DNA of 39,853 bases from an uncultured Fretibacterium sp. (GTDB taxonomy: Bacteria; Synergistota; Synergistia; Synergistales; Aminobacteriaceae): contig CALBPU010000073.1 of NCBI GenBank assembly GCA_937899395.1, positions 1 to 39,853 of the forward strand, in the 5' to 3' direction. This document shows, one piece after another, positions 23,682 through 32,296 of the stretch. The position numbers and the translations under genes were made by a program. Position 1 is the first letter of the stretch. The number at the start of each line of letters is the position of its first letter. The notes beneath the pieces were generated by a model. It saw nothing but the letters and a program-made list of their open reading frames with translations, did no database searches and was not told the origin of the DNA.

Positions 23682-24275
23682 TTGGATCCTATAAGCGAAT
23701 TAATTTCGATACTGAAAAAATTTCCCGGACTTGGAAGTAAAAGCGCAAAACGAATCGTCTATTACCTTTTACAACAAAATAATAAAGAGCTTGAGAAAAT
23801 CGGAAAAGCTGTTGCCAATCTGAAAATAAATCTCAAGCTTTGTAGTTTATGCGGAAATATTTCAGAGAGAGATCCTTGCAAAATTTGTTCAGACCCTTTA
23901 AGAGATAAAAAAACTCTTTGCATTGTTGAAGACCTCGAATCTTTATCTGCATTTGAGGAAGCCGGAATTTATAACGGGCTTTATCATGTTTTAGGGAACA
24001 AAATTTCGCCTCTTAACGGTCAAGACCTTAACGATGATTCCATTGAATTTTTGTTGAAGCATATAAAACTTCTCAAACCTGATGAAATTATTATAGCTAC
24101 AAGTCCTAAAATTGAAGGCGATATGACTTATTACACTTTGCTTGATATTTTGAAAGCTGTCAGGACAAAAAAGATTTCGAGGCTTGCGTTCGGTCTTCCT
24201 ATGGGAGGCTCGATTGAGTTTGCTGACAGAATAACTCTTCACATGGCATTAGAAGCAAGGAGGCAAATTGAATGA
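23682..24275 (+). CDS. recR: Recombination mediator RecR
   Basis: Works with RecO and RecF to load RecA at gaps. The 197 residues have an N-terminal helix-hairpin-helix (SILKKFPGLGSKSAKRIVYYL), a four-cysteine zinc finger (CSLCGNISERDPCKIC) and a Toprim domain beginning LCIVEDLESLSAFEEAG. It starts with TTG nine bases after GAGGAT at the end of ybaB. Its TGA overlaps the ispDF ATG by four bases. Confidence 0.95.
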   Translation: MDPISELISILKKFPGLGSKSAKRIVYYLLQQNNKELEKIGKAVANLKINLKLCSLCGNISERDPCKICSDPLRDKKTLCIVEDLESLSAFEEAGIYNGLYHVLGNKISPLNGQDLNDDSIEFLLKHIKLLKPDEIIIATSPKIEGDMTYYTLLDILKAVRTKKISRLAFGLPMGGSIEFADRITLHMALEARRQIE

Positions 24276-25396
24276 GTGAGAAAAATTTTTCTTTTATAAT
24301 TGTTGCGGGCGGTAAAGGTTCAAGAATGGGCGGTGAACGAAAACAATTCTCAATTCTAGACGGAAAACCTTTATGGAAATGGAGTGCGGATAAAGCTAAC
24401 GAACTTAACGAATTTATATCCGAAATAATTTTGGTAATTCCGAGTGATTATGACGAAAAAATTTTGCCCGATGAAAATTATAAAATCCCTCTGAAAATTA
24501 TTAAGGGAGGTTCTGAGAGGGCTGAATCTGTTTTGAACGGCTTAAAAGCTTCTGAATGTGAATATGTTTTAGTCCACGATGCCGCCAGACCTTTTGCGAG
24601 CAAAAATTTATTTCTCTCATTAATGGCAAAAACTGAAAATGATGTCGGAGTTGTACCGGTATTGCCTGTTTCAGACGCTTTGAAGAGAATTGACGATGAA
24701 AAAATTTCGTGTGTTGAACGTGAAGGACTTTATATCACTCAAACGCCTCAAAGTTTTCACCGTGAAAAATTAATCAATGCCGTAACAAAAAATCTTAAAG
24801 CTAAAGATGAAGCTGAAGCATGGGAAAATTTCGGATTAAAATTAGATTATGTTAAGGGTGAAAAATTAAATTTCAAAATTACATTTCAAGATGACATGTT
24901 AATCGCTAAATCACTCGTAAATAACAAAATTATTCGTACCGGAATCGGCTATGATGTTCACAGATTAGTGCCTGAACGAAAATTAATTTTAGGCGGAGTA
25001 AAAATTCAAGATTCTAATTTAGGATTGCTTGGACATTCTGACGCAGATATTCTAACTCATGCAATAATGGATTCGATTTTAGGAGCAGCAGGTCTTGAGG
25101 ATATTGGGAATATTTTTTCTGCTGACGATGAAAAATTCAAAGGTGCTGACAGCATGAAATTACTTGAGGAAGTAATGAAGCTTGTTAAAGCTGAAGGTTG
25201 GAAAGTTGAATTTGTTGACGCAGTTGTTGAAGCTCAAGTTCCAAGACTTAATAAATATAAACCGGCCATAAAAAATAATCTGGGGAAATTTTTTGATGTA
25301 AATATAAAGTTCAAATCTCCCGAAGAAATTGATGATGCAGGACGAGGGCTGGCTATGAAGTGCAGAGCTGTGGCAACTTTAATAAAGGAGCTATAA
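24272..25396 (+). CDS. ispDF: Bifunctional IspD-IspF enzyme of the MEP pathway
   Basis: A fusion of 374 residues. Residues 1-220 are the cytidylyltransferase IspD (FIIVAGGKGSRMGGERKQF, VLVHDAARPFAS, ITQTPQSFHREKL); from about 222 it is the MEcPP synthase IspF (RTGIGYDVHRLVPERKLILGG with metal ligands Asp and His, LGHSDADILTHAIMDSILGAAG, IGNIFSADDEKFKGADS, GRGLAMKCRAVATL). The two halves catalyse non-consecutive steps flanking IspE, which is encoded at 10333-11124. Known in several phyla as a natural fusion. Translationally coupled to recR. Confidence 0.96.
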   Translation: MSEKNFSFIIVAGGKGSRMGGERKQFSILDGKPLWKWSADKANELNEFISEIILVIPSDYDEKILPDENYKIPLKIIKGGSERAESVLNGLKASECEYVLVHDAARPFASKNLFLSLMAKTENDVGVVPVLPVSDALKRIDDEKISCVEREGLYITQTPQSFHREKLINAVTKNLKAKDEAEAWENFGLKLDYVKGEKLNFKITFQDDMLIAKSLVNNKIIRTGIGYDVHRLVPERKLILGGVKIQDSNLGLLGHSDADILTHAIMDSILGAAGLEDIGNIFSADDEKFKGADSMKLLEEVMKLVKAEGWKVEFVDAVVEAQVPRLNKYKPAIKNNLGKFFDVNIKFKSPEEIDDAGRGLAMKCRAVATLIKEL

Positions 25397-25399
25397 AAA

Positions 25400-25582
25400 A
25401 TGTTAATGTTCTCTCATAATCGTGAATGCGATTCAAAATTATGGTTCGGTGAAATTGCTTTGAATGGTTTTGAGCAATTTATTTTTAACGATGACATTGA
25501 ACAACCTCCGTTATTTGATTCTTATGATGATTTCGTTAATCATTCATGGCCGGAGTTTGTTGAAAATAATTCTTTTATGTAA
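25400..25582 (+). CDS. Small uncharacterised protein between ispDF and tsaD
   Basis: 60 codons, starting three bases after the ispDF stop, with AAAGGAG about ten bases ahead, and ending ten bases before tsaD, so it fits the operon as a real gene. The product is acidic and aromatic (FEQFIFNDDIEQPPLFDSYD, HSWPEFVENN) with no signal peptide or membrane segment. No family recognised. A second ATG at 25406 is possible. Confidence 0.6.
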   Translation: MLMFSHNRECDSKLWFGEIALNGFEQFIFNDDIEQPPLFDSYDDFVNHSWPEFVENNSFM

Positions 25583-25592
25583 CAGATAGAAA

Positions 25593-26606
25593 ATGACTGA
25601 AAAATTTTACACACTCGGAATTGAAACAAGCTGCGATGACACGGGCGTTGCGGTTTTGAATAATGACAATGAAGTTTTATGCGAATTTTTATCAAGCCAA
25701 ATTAAAGATCATTCTAAATTCGGCGGAGTTATTCCTGAATTTGCTGCCCGTAAACATCTTGAAAATTTGTTGCCGTTAGTTGACGCTGCATTAAAAGAAT
25801 GTAACCTTAAAGGCAATGAATTAAATTTAATTGCTGTAACATGCGGACCGGGTTTAATGGGTTCGTTAATCGTCGGAGTTCAAACTGCAAAAGCTTTGTC
25901 GCAGGTTTGGAGAGTACCTTTAATCGGAGTTAATCATATTGAAGGTCATTTGTTCGCACCGTTAGTTGAGGCAAAAAATTTGGAGCCTCCGTTTTTGTCG
26001 TTAATAGTTTCTGGAGGACATACGGAAATTATTGAAGTCAAAAATTTCGGTGATTACAAATTATTAGGAGAAACAAGAGACGATGCTGCGGGCGAAGCTT
26101 ATGATAAGGCAGCAAAAATTTTAGGCTTGAATTATCCTGGAGGCCCGGAAATTGACAGGCTAGCTAAAAACGGAAATCCTTATGCTTTTAATTTCCCTAT
26201 ACCATTAAAGAATACTCACGAAATTGAATTTAGTTTCAGCGGATTAAAGACGGCGTTATTATGGCAGGGGGAAAAATTTCAGGAACAAAATCAAATTATC
26301 CCCGAACAAAAAATTGAAGATTTATGCGCTTCATTTCAAAGAGCTGTAACAGAAGCTTTAATATCAAAAATTAATCTTGCTGTAAAACTTACAGGCATCA
26401 AAAAAGTAACAGCTTCAGGAGGTGTCTTGGCAAACAGTGCTTTACGTGAAGCATTAATGAACGATAAAAATTTCAAAGTATGGCTTCCGGAATTAAAACG
26501 TTGTACAGATAATGCCGTAATGATTGCTATGGCAGGGCGAAATTCATTTAAGAGAGGGAATTTTTCACGTGATGAAGTGGTTGTTAATCCTTCATTAAAT
26601 ATATAA
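25593..26606 (+). CDS. tsaD: tRNA N6-adenosine threonylcarbamoyltransferase
   Basis: The ASKHA-fold protein that transfers threonylcarbamoyl to A37 of ANN-decoding tRNAs, working with TsaB and TsaE. It shows LGIETSCDDTGVAVL, FGGVIPEFAARKHLENLL, CGPGLMGSLIVGVQTAKAL, the metal-site VNHIEGHLFAPL, LIVSGGHTEI, DDAAGEAYDKAAKILGL, YPGGPEIDRLA and ASGGVLANSALREAL. The length, 337 residues, is normal. Last gene of the ybaB-recR-ispDF group, convergent with the thioesterase. Confidence 0.97.
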   Translation: MTEKFYTLGIETSCDDTGVAVLNNDNEVLCEFLSSQIKDHSKFGGVIPEFAARKHLENLLPLVDAALKECNLKGNELNLIAVTCGPGLMGSLIVGVQTAKALSQVWRVPLIGVNHIEGHLFAPLVEAKNLEPPFLSLIVSGGHTEIIEVKNFGDYKLLGETRDDAAGEAYDKAAKILGLNYPGGPEIDRLAKNGNPYAFNFPIPLKNTHEIEFSFSGLKTALLWQGEKFQEQNQIIPEQKIEDLCASFQRAVTEALISKINLAVKLTGIKKVTASGGVLANSALREALMNDKNFKVWLPELKRCTDNAVMIAMAGRNSFKRGNFSRDEVVVNPSLNI

Positions 26607-26607
26607 A

Positions 26608-26626
26608 GGGGAAAAATTTATTCCCC
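26608..26626. terminator. Short hairpin between tsaD and thioesterase
   Basis: GGGGAA (26608-26613) and TTCCCC (26621-26626) form a six-bp stem immediately after the tsaD stop and over the stop of the convergent gene; GATTTT follows. Weak as a terminator. Confidence 0.4.
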
Positions 26627-27028
26627 GATTTTCTTTAACCATGCCTCTAATTTATTTCCATCTCTCAATAATTTCCCGTCCGTTGATGTAAAGGCATGTT
26701 TCGTGTAACCTTCAGCCGCTAAAACTCTTTGTCCGTTTACTTCATGAAAAACTTTGCACTCAAAAACTACACTGACCTTTGTTAATTTCGTTACTTCGGT
26801 TTCAATTTCAAATTCTTCATCATAAAGTAACGAAGATTTATAACGGCAATGAGCTTCAACAACGGGCAATAAAATTCCTTCAGCTTCCCACGCTGCATAA
26901 CTTTTTCCCATAGCTCTGCAAAAATCCGATCGTCCCATTTCAAACCAGTTCATATAATTCCCGTAATATGCCACTCCCATTTTGTCGGTCTCGCCATATC
27001 TAACTCGTGTCTTAGTAATGTGTTTCAA
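26618..27028 (-). CDS. Acyl-CoA thioesterase, YbgC/4HBT hotdog family
   Basis: A single hotdog domain of about 137 residues. RVRYGETDKMGVAYYGNYMN carries the catalytic aspartate and is followed by WFEMGRSDFCRAMG; the rest shows VVEAHCRYKSSLLYDEEFEIET and the C-terminal strand AEGYTKHAFTSTDGK. It hydrolyses small acyl-CoA thioesters; substrate unknown. I place the start at a TTG, 11 bases after AAGGAGG. A longer frame begins at 27082 but would run across that ribosome site and through the gyrB leader. Divergent from gyrB with only 55 bases between. Confidence 0.88.
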   Translation of the reverse strand: MKHITKTRVRYGETDKMGVAYYGNYMNWFEMGRSDFCRAMGKSYAAWEAEGILLPVVEAHCRYKSSLLYDEEFEIETEVTKLTKVSVVFECKVFHEVNGQRVLAAEGYTKHAFTSTDGKLLRDGNKLEAWLKKIGE

Positions 27029-27083
27029 TTTGATATAATCCTCCTTGAAAGATTTTGAATTATATATTATACAAGGAGACAAA

Positions 27084-28982
27084 ATGGAGAATACAAATTA
27101 CGGTGCTGAAAGTATTAAAGTCCTCGAAGGTCTTGAAGCTGTTCGCAAACGTCCGGGAATGTATATAGGAGATACAAGTGCAAGAGGGCTTCATCATTTA
27201 GTCTACGAAGTTGTTGATAACTCTGTTGACGAAGCTATGGCAGGCTTCTGCAACGAAATTAAAATTACTATTCACAAAGACGAGAGTATCAGCGTTCAGG
27301 ATAACGGACGAGGTATTCCTACAGACCCTCACCCATATAACGGAAGACCCACGAGCGAAGTTGTTTTAACAGTTTTACATGCAGGCGGAAAATTTGGTGA
27401 AGGAGCTTATAAAGTTTCAGGAGGGCTTCACGGTGTCGGAGTTTCTGTTGTTAATGCTTTATCAGAATGGTTAGTAGTTACTATTGCCAGAGACGGTATC
27501 GAAAAAACTCAACGCTTTGAAAGAGGAAAACCTGTTACTGATTTATCGGAGGGAGTTCCGGCGAATTGGCAAGGAACTAGGATTGAATATTTACCTGACA
27601 AAGAAATATTTGAAGATGTTCACCATTCACTTGACACATTAAAAAGCCGTTTCAAGGAATTAGCGTTCTTAAATCCTGGATTGAAAATTTCAGTCTTTGA
27701 TGAAAGAACTAATGACAGCCGTGAATATTTCTTCAAGGGAGGAATAGGGGCGTTCGTAAAATATATTGACAGGGACAGAATGCCTTTGTTCGATGAACCG
27801 ATAGTCCTTTCGGGAACACGAGATAACATTTCGATTGATGTAGGACTTGAATATAACGATGGTTATCAGGAACATGTATACACCTACGCTAATTTAATTC
27901 ACACTATTGAAGGCGGTACGCATTTAATCGGACTTAGAACGGCTTTAACAAGGGCGGTTAATGAGGCTGCGAGAGCTGGAAAAGTTCTGAAGGATAAGGA
28001 AGAAAATTTATCGGGCGATGATTTGAAAGAGGGTTTAACATGTGTCTTATCCGTGAGACTCAGTGAACCTCAATTTGAAGGACAAACCAAAACGAAACTC
28101 GGAAACAGTGAAGTAAGAGGCGCTGTAGATTCGTTTATGTACGAAGGATTGTTATCAGTATTTGAGGAACGTACCGAAATAGTCAGGCCGATAGTTGAGA
28201 AAGCAGTTCGAGCGAGACGTGCCAGAGAAGCTGCCAAAAAAGCGCGTGAATTAGTTCGTAAAGGCGCAATGTCAGGAATGACTTTACCGGGAAAACTTGC
28301 TGATTGTTCATCAAAGAAAGCAGAAAACACGGAGTTATATATAGTTGAAGGAGACAGTGCAGGAGGTTCAGCAAAACAAGGACGGGACAGAAAGTTTCAA
28401 GCTATTTTGCCGTTAAGGGGAAAAATTTTGAACGTCGAAAAAGCTCACATGGATAAAATGTTAGCTAACCGAGAAATTCAAACCATAATAACTGCTTTAG
28501 GCTGTGGAATTGGAAACGAATTTGACGCTTCAAAACTCCGTTATCATAAAATTATAATTATGACTGATGCCGATGTTGACGGAGCACATATAAGCACATT
28601 ATTGTTGACATTCTTTTACAGACACATGCCCGAACTTTTATCGCAAGGATATTTATATCTTGCACAACCGCCTTTGTATCGTGTTCAATACGGAAAAGAA
28701 ATTAATTATTGTTACACCGACAAAGAATTACGAGAGAACATCAACAAAGCTCCAGATCCTTCAAAAGTCAGTGTGCAGCGTTACAAAGGTCTCGGTGAAA
28801 TGAACCCTGAGCAATTATGGGAAACAACAATGGATCCTGCTAACAGGATATTAAAGCAGGTTGAACTTGACGATAATTTTTTGGCCGATGAATATTTTGA
28901 TATTTTAATGGGAGATAAAGTTGAGCCTCGCCGTGAATTTATCATAGCAAACGCTCATGAGGTTAAAAATTTAGACGTTTAA
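27084..28982 (+). CDS. gyrB: DNA gyrase subunit B
   Basis: ATPase subunit of gyrase, 632 residues (the short form without the extra C-terminal insert of many proteobacteria). GHKL ATPase motifs: GLEAVRKRPGMYIGDTS, VVDNSVDEAMAG, VQDNGRGIPTD, GGKFGEGAYKVSGGLHGVGVSVVN. The transducer has QTKTKLGNSEV, and the Toprim domain ELYIVEGDSAGGSAKQGRD, PLRGKILNVEKA and IIIMTDADVDGAHI. The end is RYKGLGEMNPEQLWETTMDP. The start is the ATG five bases after AAGGAG; an in-frame ATG 39 bases earlier is rejected because it precedes the ribosome site. gyrA is not in the window. Confidence 0.97.
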   Translation: MENTNYGAESIKVLEGLEAVRKRPGMYIGDTSARGLHHLVYEVVDNSVDEAMAGFCNEIKITIHKDESISVQDNGRGIPTDPHPYNGRPTSEVVLTVLHAGGKFGEGAYKVSGGLHGVGVSVVNALSEWLVVTIARDGIEKTQRFERGKPVTDLSEGVPANWQGTRIEYLPDKEIFEDVHHSLDTLKSRFKELAFLNPGLKISVFDERTNDSREYFFKGGIGAFVKYIDRDRMPLFDEPIVLSGTRDNISIDVGLEYNDGYQEHVYTYANLIHTIEGGTHLIGLRTALTRAVNEAARAGKVLKDKEENLSGDDLKEGLTCVLSVRLSEPQFEGQTKTKLGNSEVRGAVDSFMYEGLLSVFEERTEIVRPIVEKAVRARRAREAAKKARELVRKGAMSGMTLPGKLADCSSKKAENTELYIVEGDSAGGSAKQGRDRKFQAILPLRGKILNVEKAHMDKMLANREIQTIITALGCGIGNEFDASKLRYHKIIIMTDADVDGAHISTLLLTFFYRHMPELLSQGYLYLAQPPLYRVQYGKEINYCYTDKELRENINKAPDPSKVSVQRYKGLGEMNPEQLWETTMDPANRILKQVELDDNFLADEYFDILMGDKVEPRREFIIANAHEVKNLDV

Positions 28983-28985
28983 GTT

Positions 28986-29013
28986 AAACCCCCCTCTGTC
29001 AGTTTCACAATGT
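28986..29013 (+). repeat. Family A element, decayed end
   Basis: AAACCCCCCTCTGTCAG followed by a degenerate TGTCA arm, starting four bases after the gyrB stop. Only the first terminal repeat and traces of the first hairpin remain. Confidence 0.5.
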
Positions 29014-29050
29014 CATTAAGTTAAGGACACGAAATGATGTACCAAGAGAA

Positions 29051-29085
29051 AAAAGAGCATATTTCGAAAAGTGTTATGCTCTTTT
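29051..29085 (+). terminator. gyrB terminator with a duplicated 3' arm
   Basis: AAAAGAGCATA (29051-29061) pairs perfectly with TATGCTCTTTT (29075-29085). The 3' arm plus its tail (TATGCTCTTTTACTCTAAAA) occurs again at 29097-29116, so the 5' arm has two possible partners. Confidence 0.65.
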
Positions 29086-29131
29086 ACTCTAAAAAATATG
29101 CTCTTTTACTCTAAAAATAATGATAAGTAAA

Positions 29132-29383
29132 CCCCCTTCGACTAAAGTCGAAGGCTTCGAAAGGATAAAAATCCTCGTTCAAGAAGTTTGGTTTTAAGTT
29201 TCCACCTGTTAAGGCACCCTTATTCTTGCAGGCATGTCCACTTCGCCACTACTGTATAGCCCTGTTAAGAACACAACATTACTTTTTATTTTTGTATTAT
29301 AGCAAATTTTTAACCAATGTCAAATCGGAAGCGGAGTTTCATCTCACGACTAAAGTCGCGAGTGTTCACGCCGGGGTTCATAA
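29132..29383 (-). mobile_element. Family B element: IS200/IS605-like remnant without transposase, possible orphan omega-RNA unit
   Basis: Reading the minus strand: end hairpin CTCGCGAC/GTCGTGAG (29362-29343), a consensus promoter (29323-29296), then about 160 bases to a second hairpin CCTTCGACTTTAGTCGAAGG (29154-29135). Between them the frame YSSGEVDMPARIRVP-stop (29255-29209) could be the last codons of tnpB, which in IS605-type elements overlap the omega-RNA. No tnpA and no tnpB core are present. The gap between gyrB and pyrD holds essentially this element, the terminator and the family A remnant. Confidence 0.6.
29296..29323 (-). promoter_or_regulatory. Promoter inside the family B element
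   Basis: Minus strand TTGACA (29323-29318), 16-base spacer, TATAAT (29301-29296). It fires toward the second end hairpin and the 3' end of gyrB, antisense to gyrB. Confidence 0.65.
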
Positions 29384-29402
29384 ATCACCTACAAATTAAT
29401 TA

Positions 29403-30314
29403 TTAATTGATAGCGCCTATTACATCTGACAAACTTTTAATGCTCAATCGTTCACAAACTTTTGGTAAATCTTCAATAATTTTTTTGCAGATAAAAGGCT
29501 CAATTAAATTCGCAGCACCGATTTGAACTGCTGAAGCTCCTGCCATCATCATTTCGATAACATCTTCAGCAGAGGATATTCCGCCCATTCCGATAACAGG
29601 AATTTTTACGGCTTCATGAACCTGGTGAACCATTCTCAAAGCTATAGGAAAAATTGCAGCTCCTGATAATCCGCCCGTTTTATTTGCAATTATTGTTTTT
29701 CGAGTTTTAATATCAATTCTCATTGCCAATAAAGTGTTAATTAAAGATATTCCGTCAGCTCCTTCAGCTTCGGCAGCCTTTGCTATTTCCGTTATATCCG
29801 TAACATTAGGAGAGAGTTTTATATAAATCGGTTTTGTTGTTACTCTTTTAACTTCTCTTGTAACCTCAGCAACTTTTTCGCAATCAACTCCGAACGCTAA
29901 ACCTCCTCCATGAACATTAGGGCATGAAACATTGATTTCAATTATTCCGACGTTGGGAACATCATTAATTTTTTCGGCACAATAAACATATTCAGAGACG
30001 CTGAAGCCCGATATATTTGCGATAACAGGTTTGTGAAAAATTTTTGCTAAGTTCGGAAGCTCATGATTTATTACTTGTTCAATGCCGGGATTTTGAAGTC
30101 CTACTGAATTTATAATTCCGCTTTTAGTTTCAGCGATTCTTGGCAATTCATTTCCGAAACGAGGTTCTTTTGTTGTACCTTTAATGCTGATTGAGCCGAG
30201 AATGTTTAAGTCGTAAAGCTCAGACATTTCAACGCCGTAACCGAAAGTTCCCGAAGCAGGTATAACAGGGTTATCGAGTTTCAAGCCTGATAAATTTGTA
30301 GTAATGTCTATCAT
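29403..30314 (-). CDS. pyrD: Dihydroorotate dehydrogenase, class 1B catalytic subunit
   Basis: Oxidises dihydroorotate to orotate in the cytoplasm and passes electrons to NAD through PyrK. About 303 residues. The sequence has LSGLKLDNPVIPASGTFGYG, IINSVGLQNPGIE, GIIEINVSCPNVHGGGLAFG with the catalytic cysteine of class 1B, IYIKLSPNVTDI, NTLLAMRIDIKTRK, GGLSGAAIFPIALRMV and IGMGGISSAEDVIEMMMAGA. Upstream in-frame ATGs lie inside pyrK, so I start at MIDITTN, four bases after the pyrK stop. Last gene of the minus-strand pyr group. Confidence 0.95.
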   Translation of the reverse strand: MIDITTNLSGLKLDNPVIPASGTFGYGVEMSELYDLNILGSISIKGTTKEPRFGNELPRIAETKSGIINSVGLQNPGIEQVINHELPNLAKIFHKPVIANISGFSVSEYVYCAEKINDVPNVGIIEINVSCPNVHGGGLAFGVDCEKVAEVTREVKRVTTKPIYIKLSPNVTDITEIAKAAEAEGADGISLINTLLAMRIDIKTRKTIIANKTGGLSGAAIFPIALRMVHQVHEAVKIPVIGMGGISSAEDVIEMMMAGASAVQIGAANLIEPFICKKIIEDLPKVCERLSIKSLSDVIGAIN

Positions 30315-30318
30315 AATT

Positions 30319-31047
30319 TTAATCATCTCCAAAAATTATTTCAGAATGATAAAAAATTGTGCCGTCTTTGCAAATTCTTTTGTAACCGTTTTTAGTTTTG
30401 CAGCTGCAGCCCATGCACACTCCGAATCCGCAGCCCATTCGAGCCTCAAAGCTGAATTGACCGTCATTAACTTTTTTGTGAACAGCTTTTAACATAGGTA
30501 AAGACCCGCAGGCATAAACATATTCATCACCGTTAATAACATCTGTTACAAGTCCTTTAACTCCGTAACTTCCGTCAATAGTCGTAACTTTTACATCAAG
30601 ATTTAACGCTCGAAATTCATCAATATAGAAACATTCTTCAGATTTATTGAAGCCTAAAATAATTTCAGGATTAATATTTTTTTCGAGGAATTTTTTAGCG
30701 AGGCCGTATAACGGAGGGACACCTACTCCGCCTCCTACAAGCAAAATTTTTTGATGATCTTTTAATTCGTAACCGTTTCCCAAACCGCTTAACACTGAAA
30801 GTTTAACTCCCTTTGAAATATTGCTCAATGCTTGAGTGCCTGCTCCGACAACTTTATATATAATCGTAAGTTCTTTTTCATTCCAATCACAAACTGAAAA
30901 CGGCCTCCTCAAATATTGTCCTGGAATTTTCACATTAACAAATTGTCCTGCTTTAGTTATGTCTGAAGTATCGCCTTCAAAAATTATTCTGTAAATATTT
31001 TCAGCAAGTTTTTTGTTTTCAATGACCGTAAAATCAATCTCTCGCAT
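30319..31047 (-). CDS. pyrK: Dihydroorotate dehydrogenase electron-transfer subunit
   Basis: The FAD and 2Fe-2S partner of class 1B PyrD, 242 residues. Motifs: YLRRPFSVCDWNE for FAD binding, LLVGGGVGVPPLYGLAKKF for NAD, YACGSLPMLKAV, and the cluster ligands in MGCGFGVCMGCSCKTKNGYKR with the last cysteine in ICKDG. It overlaps pyrC by 14 bases at its start and ends just before pyrD. The pairing shows that pyrimidine synthesis here is NAD-linked, usual in anaerobes. Confidence 0.95.
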   Translation of the reverse strand: MREIDFTVIENKKLAENIYRIIFEGDTSDITKAGQFVNVKIPGQYLRRPFSVCDWNEKELTIIYKVVGAGTQALSNISKGVKLSVLSGLGNGYELKDHQKILLVGGGVGVPPLYGLAKKFLEKNINPEIILGFNKSEECFYIDEFRALNLDVKVTTIDGSYGVKGLVTDVINGDEYVYACGSLPMLKAVHKKVNDGQFSFEARMGCGFGVCMGCSCKTKNGYKRICKDGTIFYHSEIIFGDD

Positions 31048-32293
31048 AAACTTTTTCGCCTCCTACGTAAGTTGCAACAGTTTCGCCCTGAACTTCCATT
31101 CCTTCAAACAACGTACTTTTTCCCATCGAATAAAATTTATCGGTATCAACTTTGTAAAGTTTATTCAAATCCATAATCACAAAATCAGCATCGCAATTAT
31201 CTTCAATATATCCGCCTTTAATGCCAAAAATTTTTCGCGGATTAACACACATTAATTCGATTAATTTTTCAAGCGATATAACGTTTTTCAAGACTAAATT
31301 TTTATACATGGCCGCAAAACATGTTTCAAGTCCGACAATTCCAAATGCTGAACCGTCCAAACCTTTAGATTTTTCCTCTTTAGAATGCGGTGCATGATCC
31401 GTTATAATGCAGTCGATAGTTCCGTCTTTAATCCCTTCCAATAAGGCTTGCCTGTCTTGAGCTGCTCTGATTGGAGGATTCATTTTCCATTTTCCGTCTT
31501 CTTTCAAATCATTATCCGTAAAAATTAAATAATGCGGAGCTGTTTCTGCTGTAACTTTAACGCCTTTATTTTTTGCTTCACGGATTAAATTTACGCTTTC
31601 CTTAGTTGATACATGACAGACATGAAATTTTGCGTCTAATTCTTGAGCAAGTTTAATATCTCTTTGAACTTCGAGATATTCAGAGGCATTATTAATTCCG
31701 ACATGGCCGTGAAGTTTTGAATATTCTCCTTCGTTAATACAGCCTCCGGGTTTCAATTCGCTTTCAACTTCGCAATGTGCCGTTATAAATTTTCCTGCTT
31801 TTGAAATTTGTTTCATGGCTTCACGCATTAAATTTTCATTTTGAATTCCTTTTCCGTCATCTGAGAAAGCTATGACATAGGGCGCAATTTCTTCGATATG
31901 TGAAAGTTCTCCGCGTCCTTTTTGTTCCATAGTAATTGCTCCGATTGGGTAAATATGAATTAAGGAATCTTTTTCGATGATGTCGAGTTGTTTTTGAAGG
32001 TTTGATAAAGTTGAAGGAACGGGATTAAGATTAGGCATTGTGCAGACCGCCGTATAACCTCCGTGAGCAGCAGCCATTGAACCTGTTTTAATTGTTTCTT
32101 TATATTCAAATCCCGGTTCACGAAAATGAACATGAACATCAACAAAACCGGGAAATAAATATAATCCTTCTAAATTTATTTCCTGTTCATAATTTTTGAA
32201 ATCAGTTCTTAAAATTTTTCCGTCAAGTAAAACATCAATTTTTTTTATTCCATCTTTAGTAAAGACATTTGCATTTTTTAATAGTGTTGACAT
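31034..32293 (-). CDS. pyrC: Dihydroorotase
   Basis: A zinc amidohydrolase (class I, 419 residues) closing carbamoyl aspartate to dihydroorotate. Motifs: LFPGFVDVHVHFREPGFEYK with the HxH metal pair, MAAHGGYTAVCTMPNLNPVP, AFSDDGKG, ITAHCEVESE, FHVCHVSTKESVNLI, VTAETAPHYLIF, KMNPPIR, and IITDHAPHSKEEK. It lies between the DUF711 gene and pyrK with no gap. pyrB, pyrE and pyrF are not seen in the window. Confidence 0.96.
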   Translation of the reverse strand: MSTLLKNANVFTKDGIKKIDVLLDGKILRTDFKNYEQEINLEGLYLFPGFVDVHVHFREPGFEYKETIKTGSMAAAHGGYTAVCTMPNLNPVPSTLSNLQKQLDIIEKDSLIHIYPIGAITMEQKGRGELSHIEEIAPYVIAFSDDGKGIQNENLMREAMKQISKAGKFITAHCEVESELKPGGCINEGEYSKLHGHVGINNASEYLEVQRDIKLAQELDAKFHVCHVSTKESVNLIREAKNKGVKVTAETAPHYLIFTDNDLKEDGKWKMNPPIRAAQDRQALLEGIKDGTIDCIITDHAPHSKEEKSKGLDGSAFGIVGLETCFAAMYKNLVLKNVISLEKLIELMCVNPRKIFGIKGGYIEDNCDADFVIMDLNKLYKVDTDKFYSMGKSTLFEGMEVQGETVATYVGGEKVYARD

Positions 32294-32296
32294 TGA

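Noticed and set aside
27029..27083. Longer thioesterase and gyrB starts that cross in this gap
   Set aside because: Both longer frames precede strong ribosome sites (AAGGAGG and AAGGAG) that fit the shorter starts.
29132..29383. Intact IS200/IS605 insertion sequence
   Set aside because: Only about 250 bp, with no tnpA and at most a few terminal codons of tnpB.
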